Under the pieces are notes generated by a model. It searched no databases, had not been told where the DNA came from, and saw only the letters and a list, made by a program, of their open reading frames with translations. Of a DNA stretch of 64,000 nt, positions 55,686-64,000 are shown in pieces (position 1 is the stretch's first letter; each line of letters begins with the position of its first letter). Where the stretch lies: contig CM028911.1 of the NCBI GenBank assembly GCA_016801845.1, positions 4,076,885 through 4,140,884 of the forward strand, written 5' to 3'. This stretch comes from Polydactylus sextarius. Its lineage: Eukaryota > Chordata > Actinopteri > Polynemidae. The position numbers and the translations under genes were made by a program.

Positions 55686-58600
55686 TGCTTGAATAATATA
55701 TTATTTGATTAGCACAGAGCGTGTAGCCTGGCCTGAATGTCAAGGAAGCTGGTTTTCAGGGGTGAATATTTTATTTACAGACCTCTCCATTACACATCGA
55801 AACTCAAATAACAACACATGGCACATTATTGGCAGCACAACCGTCCTTCTCTTCTTGAAACCAAAAAGTCCAACTGCTTAGACTTCTTGAGGTTGTGCTG
55901 CAGAAAAGACATGGTCATTTAAAAGGTATTTCACCAATGAATAAAACCCCAACACCATAAAAAAAGGGAAATACTGGATGGCCCCTTCCCTTAAAAATTA
56001 ACAAAACTACAAAAATATCTAAACCTGCAACAGAATAAAGGTAACTGAAACCAGTAGTGTTTGCTTTAAGCCACGTCCTGAAATGAGCATAGTATGTACA
56101 GAGAAACCTCAGCATCAATATTGTCAGTGCAGTACTAAAGAATAAGCCTAAAGGTCACAGCACAGGAGATGAGAAACAGCAGAGCACCAGGAATGCAAAA
56201 TCCAAGATTAGTACATCATAGGGTCAGACGGTATATTAACGCTGTCTTTCTCCAGGAATCCAGGAGGAGATTGAAGCAGATGATTGGAAATCATAGTGGC
56301 AGTGGCTGTAAAAGTCAAGTAAATGTCACACAGTGACCGGGACAGGTATTCATGCTACTCATGGAATAAATCATGTTACTGATTGGTATTTATAGCGTAA
56401 AGCTCTACATTACTCTCTCTATATTAGCATGTATAGCAGTGATGCATGGTACGTGAGAATGACTATGTTGACATTGTGGGATGGCTAATGACTGAGGTCA
56501 TAAAATAATGATATGAAAGACAATTTTAAAGCTCAATTAACTTGACAGAGAATGGGAAGGTTGCCGCTTCTGTTTGCTCAATTACATTAAAACCCCCAGC
56601 TCTAACAGTCAGAATGGGCTCCAGGTGGCTATTTGATATGATGGTTGTGCCCCTGTAGTGCTGCTGATGACAGAAAATGAAAAGAACTTGAGCATCAGAC
56701 ATCCATCTCCATTCAAAACATCCCTGCAGGGCCTGAAAACTTATAGACAGGTGGGGGTGCAACCAGATAACATAGTCAGACAATGTGTGTGCTACAGTGA
56801 CAGTTTAGAGGCCATCCGATCCTCCCAGAGTCACCATCCAGCTAATCTTCTCATGTGAGAGAGGTGGATGGAGTTCAGGTGGAGGTTTGGCTTGGGACAT
56901 TTCCTTTGGATATGTAGGAAAAGATTGTTTGAATGGAAGAAAATACAATCATTCTGATAAACCACGTTACTTTCATTTTTTGCTAATTCTAAATTCAAGC
57001 CTTTGAGAAACAAACGTAAAAGTACTGCCCAACCTTTTAGCAAACTATACAGTACACCAGCGTTGAGTGTAATGAATTACTTCCAGAAATGACAACACAC
57101 TGTGATATCTGTTACAACGGAGAGACAAAGCTTCACAGGCAAACAGATAAGACAGACAACAGGCAGTCAGCACAATACAAAGGAGTATTGTGGACAGACA
57201 TAAATGAAACTGACTTTATTCTCAAAATGTTCACTTCACAATTCTCTCAATGCAAAACCTGCAATTGAAAGTAATTGATTACAATCTTAGTAGCACAAAC
57301 ATGCAACATTAGCAATGCAATGGCAATGTGAATGTCATTTACTTTGTCATTTTGACAAAAATCTAAATTGATTTCTTTATTGTCACTTCATTCTTGTAAA
57401 AACAGATCAACTGCAGACTTAGCCTAGCTTAACTAGTCATTATGTACAGCCAACAAATAGCCTAGCATATGACCACAAAACTCCAGTGTGTTGTGTTTGC
57501 AGTTTGGTGTTTTGTTCAGATAAAATCAATGATATATAAAGTTTGTGGTGTTGGTGAGATGTTGGCATTTGTGTGTTTTGCTACCATTTGGACAAAAGTC
57601 TACTACTGACTAACTGCTACTGGTTTTACATCCTCACCTTTAGCACACACACACAGAAACACTTTCAATCCTCTCATCTAGACACAAGAAAGCCAAAAAG
57701 GTTATTTCCTAAAATGTCAAACTTGTCCTTTTGCAGGCGTTGATTAGCATAGCTGTTATGAAGGCTGGATGCACAGCGGCAACAGGGGTGAGCCTACCAC
57801 CAAAAACTCAAGATAGATTTTGCTCACTTGTGGAGCTGTAACTTACTTTGTTACATAAGGTTAAAACCAGAGCAATGCTTGAAAATACAAATGATTTCTT
57901 TGATGATCAGTTATTGCTGAGATTAATGTATTTCCTAGTTTGTAATCAAACTTCAAAGAGACAAATTAATTGAATGTTGCTGTGCTGATGAATGAGTACA
58001 TCTTGTTGGGGCTGATGCCAGTCATGCTTTAACTTTGCTGTATGAGTGAATTTATCTGTAATCGTATCCTGCAGGAAGACTGAGTCTGTGCCAGTCTATG
58101 TTATCAAATCAAAGCTGAGTGAAATATATTACTTTACTTATTGCTCCCCATGCCTCAGTGACCTTGATCAATGATGCTGTGTTTGTGCAGTGTGTGAGCC
58201 ATCACTTGTTTCCACAAGACAAATACTGGTCAGATTACCGGCACACTAACCCCAGTCTTTATGAATATTTATAATGTAGATAGGAATCTTGTTTCCTCAA
58301 ACTGATCATTTTGTCTCTGTGTGGGGATTGACTTGAGAAAATTATATTCCCACTCTGACTCCAATAACTCCATCTGATGATGAATTATTCAGCGGTGCAT
58401 ACTTATTTCATGGTGAGCCACAAAGACGTGAGGGACAGATGTAGAACAAAGTTACTCAATGTGTTTATTTGAACTCTTTCAAGGAAGCCTGCATTGTGAC
58501 CAAGATGCCTGCAGCTCTACAGTAATTGGTAGCTTGTTTTGATGATGCACCGTGGAAGTAGATCAGTGGGCCATACGGGGTGAGAGAGTCCCACAGTGTC

Positions 58601-59256
58601 TTTGATTGAGTTTCCTTATGGAACAGCAGAAGCCTGACATGTAGAGGAGTGGGGGTTTTAAGTATCAATTCAAATCAATTTTATTTTTATGAATATGGGA
58701 ATGAGTCACAGCTGGAAGTCTTATATTCTGACACAAACCACTAATTCTGTATAAGCCCCCCCATTTCTAAAATGTGTTATTTGATCATAACATTTATACT
58801 CGAGGGCTGAAGTAAATTGCACTTTAACTGTCAGACTGAAAGGCTTCCCACACAGGCCTTATGGAGTCAAATTATATTTTTAAAATGAATCTATTTCACA
58901 TTTCATAAATTTCATATTCACATCTCAGCAAAGTCAGATAGCATGGTGGAGTTTTGTCGCGGTGTCAGAAAACTGTAGCTATGTTTTGTCATAATCAAAC
59001 ATAATAATTGAATAGCTGAATACCTTGTGACTGCTGAAAGTATGCTGAAATGGTTACACTTCAAAGAAGAGACTTCACAAAAAGATGAAGAATTCATAAA
59101 ATATCAAATATATCAAAAGCTGAATACATCTGTTAAAGTCCTTCATTTGATTAGGTCATTTGAAAAAGGTTTTGAAATTCCTATGTTGGAGCATAGAGAT
59201 GTAGGTGGAAATAATGACATTTAGAAGAACTTACAGTGGGATTGATTTTGTAGAAA

Positions 59257-59257
<1 letters not shown>

Positions 59258-59320
<63 letters not shown>
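59258..59320. repeat. (CA)n followed by poly-A (30 nt)
   Basis: 33 nt of CA passes directly into A30. It could mark the tail of an old retroposon, but no body was recognised upstream. Confidence 0.9.
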
Positions 59321-59322
<2 letters not shown>

Positions 59323-60608
59323 TCAAATTTCTGTCCAGTCAGACGGTTGATTTTTATTGTTTTAAATATCATTTCAGGAAACCTTGAGTCAGTTCATTCT
59401 CCCCTAAAACAAAAACCTGGGAGACTCAGAGGATCTTTTCTAATTTTGAAGTAAGTCTTTGATTTAACCATCTGAAGAAGAATCTTTCCAAATCTACGTG
59501 TGCAGATTTGAACTAGTGAATTTTGAATGACAGTGAATTTTTATTAACAGGAGGGGAATATCCAGTGCTTCATCTATGAGTGAAGTCCAGTGATGTTTAA
59601 TGAACAGTTCATGTTGGCAATGTTTGTCCAACTGTTTCCTGGTCCTTGTTATGTAATGTCAGAACAGAGGACCAGAGGTGGCTGAGGCCATTTAAATCAA
59701 GAGTTTTTTTCAGTGAACCAAAGAGCTAAGCCAGTGGGTTGACTGTCAAGTTTTGAATGTATTCCTGAAATGCCAAGTGGAATACTGAGCCAGGTATAAG
59801 ATGATCAGCTCATCTTTAATGCATTACCCGTCGTCTTTGTGGGAGTAGGGCTGAGTCAGAGGCTCGTTTGAAGTCTTCTAACCTCGTTAGGAATCAGTTC
59901 GCTAATGGAGAATCAAGTCTCGTCTGTGAGGATAAAACCCTAAAGGGAGGATGTTTGGATCCAGCTTTGATGTGCGCATCAAGGGTTTGTGTGCCACTTG
60001 CCTGTAGAGTGGTTCATTGTGACCGAAATCCATCGCTTCTGAATTCATTCACACAAACCCGTGTGTGGAGCCTTTATTATCTCCAAGCAGGGCTCCTTTC
60101 ATGAAACTCACAGATAAAAAAATCGATATTTGCTCAAATCAGACTTAGTTTCATTGTTGGTGAATCTCTTGATTCAGACGTCCTTCTTTCCACACTTTTC
60201 CACTTCCCTCCACTGTGATTTTTCCATGTGGGCACTCTGTCATCTCTGTCATGTTTCCAGCGATTGAAAGCCAGCTGCTGGCTGACGTTTCAGCCAAGCA
60301 ACAGCCAATTTCATACAACCAGAAATCAAAGGGAAGAAGCCTATCATGGCCATATGGATGTCACGTAACTGATTTTTTTTTTTTTTTATATCTGTACAGG
60401 ATATCTGCATTGCCAAAATAATTTTTATATGGCTTCAAAAACGCCAACACATCACCAGGGCACACCTTGGTTTGACTACAATGTTCCAGATCACTTTGAG
60501 GAATTAAGTTATTGCAGCAACATAAGTTTGCAAACAGTATCAAAAAACAGAAAAATGAGGAAGTATAATATAAAAATCTGAAATTTACACTGACAATACA
60601 CTGATGTT

Positions 60609-61166
60609 ACAGTTCATAATTTACATACTTTTACTTCTTTATACACTGTGGCAGCTTTCAGTGTTTTGTCACTGAGATATTTGTTCCACCAGCTTTGCTT
60701 TTTCCTTCTGTAGCCATTGAACAGTTAACTTTGCCATCATTCCTAAAATATCAGAGATCCACCAACATGCTTGTCATTAAGGATTGGCTTCTTTTCACCA
60801 TAGGGCTTGTTGACTCTTGCAAACATAGTGTTTATGGGTGTAACCTTAAGGTTCAGTTTTGGTTTCATCACTCCAAGTTTTTGTCTAATAGTTTTGCAGA
60901 TTTTTTAGCCCATTTGTCTTCAAGTGTCTCCTTATTGTGGATCTTGAAACTACCACACCTCTTTCTTGTGTTTCTGCTGAAGTTGTCTGTTTTTATTTCT
61001 TTAGATCTCTATTTTCTCAATTTTCCTGACAGCTGCGGCTAAAATCTTTGTTGTTCTACCTGATTGTGTCTTGGTATCAAGAAAAAAAATCTAATTTTCC
61101 ACCTCATTGTTAGAGTTTGAACACTACTAATTGGCATTTTAAAGAATAACTTTTTATATCCTTTTC
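60609..61166 (-). mobile_element. Tc1-like DNA transposon, internally deleted
   Basis: On the minus strand this follows the order of a fish Tc1-type transposase gene. The start corresponds to the helix-turn-helix region (TTTTATATCC..TTTCCTGG complement and the ATTAGAGTTTGAACACTACT block). Next come the CAAGTGTCTCCTTATTGTGG block, a GATGAAACCAAAACTGAA block encoding the DE(T)K acidic motif, and an AACACTATGTTTGCAAGAGT block. The sequence then jumps to the GGCTACAGAAG block, so a middle piece is missing. It stops at TACAGTTCATAATTTACATA (60609), which looks like the terminal inverted repeat at a TA target. The opposite terminal repeat was not found. Confidence 0.7.
60690..61166 (-). pseudogene. 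Tc1-like transposase pseudogene
   Basis: Remnant of the transposase of the surrounding element. Frame is lost through several indels and the loss of the central catalytic part; only scattered stretches such as the DETK block remain readable. No function is expected. Confidence 0.6.
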
Positions 61167-64000
61167 CTGGTTTATATATTTATATGTAAGTGCAAGTACC
61201 TCTTGTTGCACGTGCAGGAGCAGGTACTCTCCATGTGTCTCTCATATGCACTTTCCTTGTGACTGGATGTAATGAGTAGGAGGATCTAGTGGACACTAAT
61301 TACAAACAAGTCACACATAGAATTTGACCCTTATCCATTTAAATGTGTGTGTGTCAACTTGTGCATATTAGATTATGTAAACTTTCTTACTTTACACAAC
61401 AAAAGTGGTGGAAAATAGATTTGATATGTAGAAATATGCTTTGGGTAAAATGTATGCAGTTACAGCCTGAGGGCAGGATAGCAGTATATCTGTTCTGTCA
61501 GAGATAAACAATGACTCCAGTGAAGACGTCCAAAGAAAATGTGAATGAAAACTCAGGGATGGACCTTTGTTAAGAGAGACTTTGTAGTTTCCTACCACAA
61601 TGTTGCTCTATCAACAGGCATGTTCATCTTGCTGTGTGTGTCATGTGCAGGAGAGAATTTACGCCTTTCTGCTTCTGTCAAGTCCACAGAGATCCAAGAG
61701 AATATCTGTCAAGGGATAATATATTCTCTTTATGTTCGGACAAAGCTGTTTGTGCAGGGCTGTATATTAAAGACAGATACGGTGATCACGTCACAGTGTT
61801 TTCTTTAACCTTGGAAATACATGAGTTCTTCAAGGCAACAAAGCAGCGTTGCCTTTAATGTATCCACCGCTCAACTTATTGCTTTACTTGTTCCTGTGTA
61901 TTAATGAAAGGACACTGACAATAATCCCTCTGAGTTCTTTGCATTTTATAACCTACTTAGATATTCACCACACAGTGCTCTGACTGTACATCATTTCAAA
62001 GTGAGTCTTGTGCAGCAGGGATTACTCCTTACATTGTAATTACCATGGCAAATGCTGCAGAGCTTGATTGCTATTCAGGATCAATTTAACTGCCAGAGAA
62101 GATAATCACAGCAAAGCATCAGTCTGTCATGTTCTGTCACTAGGCTTCAAGCCACCTGAAGGGATGCAAGCAAGTAAAAGTAAAATACAAAACAAACCAT
62201 TTGTTGCCTAGTGGTATAAATGAAAGAAAAAAACACACACTTATTGACACTAGCTTAAGAGAGATTCATTGAATCTCATATCAGAATCATAGGTCATTAA
62301 TTATTAATGCTTTTCATCTAGTCTAAAGTCTTTCATGTGTTATTGAATTGTGGTAGAAGGTAGAAGGCAGGTAGAAGGAGGAATTTATAGAGTAAATAAA
62401 CACTTATGCATGCGCATACAATTTCTAACTCAATTTGTACTATATATTATACTGTATACTATTAGGCAGGAGCAGTAAACAGTCCATATCTAAAGCACAT
62501 TATATTGTAGACACAGGGTTCATGGTAAAAACTGCCCAGTTTTTAATTTTGAGAAAACTTTACTTCAGGCAATTTGACTGATATAAAGTTGACATGCAGT
62601 AATGTTCACATATTTGTAAACATTGTCCACACAGCCATTCCATTACCTCCATACTCCATATATATTTGGCAAGACAAATTACTATAAATGCAATTCCACG
62701 CTATCCACTGTAAATCATACAGGTATTATGTGTGAGACAGTGAACAAATATACAAATGATAAAACAAAACTTGTTAATTTCCATCACGGAACTGCATTTA
62801 CAACTTTTGAATTAAAGTATTTGTTCTGTCTTTGAATAATATTAACTCGTTTAAGCTCAGAGACACTATGGAAACAGGAGCTGGAGGGATAGAAACATGC
62901 AGCGCCACCAATGCGCTTGTTATAGCATCACAACTTTATCCTTAGACTGACGTTAATCTTCGTGTTAGAGACCATTAGTGACTAACCTTTGAAAACCTCT
63001 CATTACAATGCGTTCCCTCGCACCACACATAGAAATGCTCTTTATAACTGTGGACTCTGAGTTGCAGAGACTCTTATCTGCAAAGGTAACAATGGACAGT
63101 TGGTCTGGAGTAAAGATACTGAGGTTTTAGTTCCTGTGTGAGGAGAACTTCATTCTTTATTTAAGGCTGATAACAGCTTGATTTTCCACACAGGACTGTC
63201 AATGCAAATATGTTAGTATTACCTAGATTACAGCATTGCAGAACATATTGCGTATTCATTCAGTCAGTTTTATCTGAAATCATGCACCGTTACGTTTAAA
63301 GACTGGTCATAATAACAACAGTACTAAGTGTAATGGTGCCTAATTGTGAACCAACTACAGGATGGTTTGAGTCCCTTTTGAGCCAACTCTAACTATAAGC
63401 TACATTAAAGTGAACAGTGAGGGAAGTCAGGGAACTCTTGTCCATTAAAGTCTTCACTGATTTTGAATTCTTCTCGGGATTTCAGTTTCCTTTGAGCTGA
63501 GATAAATACATTCTACAGAAACCACTGGAGGATAAAGATGACAAAAACGATACCTCCTTTAAAATGTCTATAGTTATAGTTATAGTTATTACTTATTTTG
63601 ATGCTGACCACTTATTTATACCTTGATTTGCTCATAAGTGGTCTTATATCTTGAATATTCATCACCATGAAACCTGTTGGTCACAGGTACTGGTGGTTGG
63701 TGATTGGTGTCAACTGTCAAACCTCAGATTTGACAACATTGTTTAGATGTTGATCTAATTCTATCATCATCCATTTTTCACATACCTTGCCAACTTTTTG
63801 TTTACGATCTTTACGACACCCTTCCTGTTCTTGACGATAAAGGAGCTTTTGTTGTGCTTACCTGAATTGCGATTTTTTTTTTTTTGACATTCAGGAAAAG
63901 CATTGTTTAGTGTCAGATTCATGTTTTTAACCATTATTGATGACATGGCATTTCCCCTGTCATTGGTGTATAGGTCACGTCTATGTGCTATCACTTTGGG
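61167..64000. other. Gene-free region, last part
   Basis: AT-rich DNA with no gene recognised on either strand. It includes a 34-nt imperfect palindrome at 61195-61228 and a short TATAGT repeat near 63571-63588. No known repeat family was identified. Confidence 0.45.

Larger units (their letters stand above)
54401..60608. other. Gene-free region, middle part
   Basis: Apart from the LINE end at 55425-55685 and the CA/poly-A tract at 59258-59320, no gene or RNA gene was recognised. Reading frames are short, start at arbitrary ATGs and lack known domains. Confidence 0.5.

Noticed and set aside
1..64000. CRISPR arrays, bacterial operons, integrated virus genes
   Set aside because: No regularly spaced direct repeats, no Shine-Dalgarno gene clusters, and no viral coding sequence recognised; the spliced genes are vertebrate.

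Overview
This is a vertebrate nuclear DNA window, almost certainly from a ray-finned (teleost) fish. The genes are intron-rich, with GT/AG junctions that rebuild vertebrate proteins. Microsatellites (CA/GT, TA, poly-A) are abundant, and degraded teleost-type repeats are present: Rex3/RTE-like LINEs, a Tc1-like transposon and a Harbinger-like Myb remnant. There are no bacterial features, operons, CRISPR arrays or rRNA.

Three complete protein-coding genes can be assembled exon by exon. (1) IDE, insulin-degrading enzyme, lies on the minus strand at 2126-25428: 25 coding exons giving a 1015-residue M16 zinc metalloprotease, plus an alternative exon 15b. (2) KMO, kynurenine 3-monooxygenase, lies on the plus strand at 26534-39249: 15 coding exons, 471 residues. 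(3) OPN3, encephalopsin, lies on the minus strand at 41328-47727: 4 coding exons, 387 residues. In all three the summed exon lengths are an exact multiple of three and no internal stop or frameshift was found.

Layout: 1-2125 is the IDE 3' flank and probable 3' UTR. IDE and KMO are head-to-head across about 1.1 kb of AT-rich, microsatellite-laden DNA. KMO and OPN3 are tail-to-tail across about 2 kb that carries a LINE tail. From the OPN3 promoter (about 47.73 kb) to the end there are about 16 kb with no recognisable gene, only repeats and unassigned single-copy sequence. The three genes do not form a pathway: IDE degrades insulin and amyloid-type peptides, KMO acts in tryptophan catabolism, and OPN3 is a non-visual opsin. 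KMO-OPN3 adjacency matches human chromosome 1q43, whereas IDE is on human chromosome 10, so the IDE-KMO junction differs from the human arrangement.

The best observations are the equal-length, mutually exclusive IDE exons 15a/15b with a 48-nt poly-U tract in the transcript before 15b; a long (UG)n tract just before the IDE exon 24 acceptor; a nested palindrome in KMO intron 5; a hairpin 20 nt past the KMO exon 6 donor; and several dense, non-repetitive intronic blocks in the 3' half of IDE that look like candidate conserved non-coding elements. I found no wholly new biological system. The gene calls rest on direct translation and remembered family sequences; no database search was possible.
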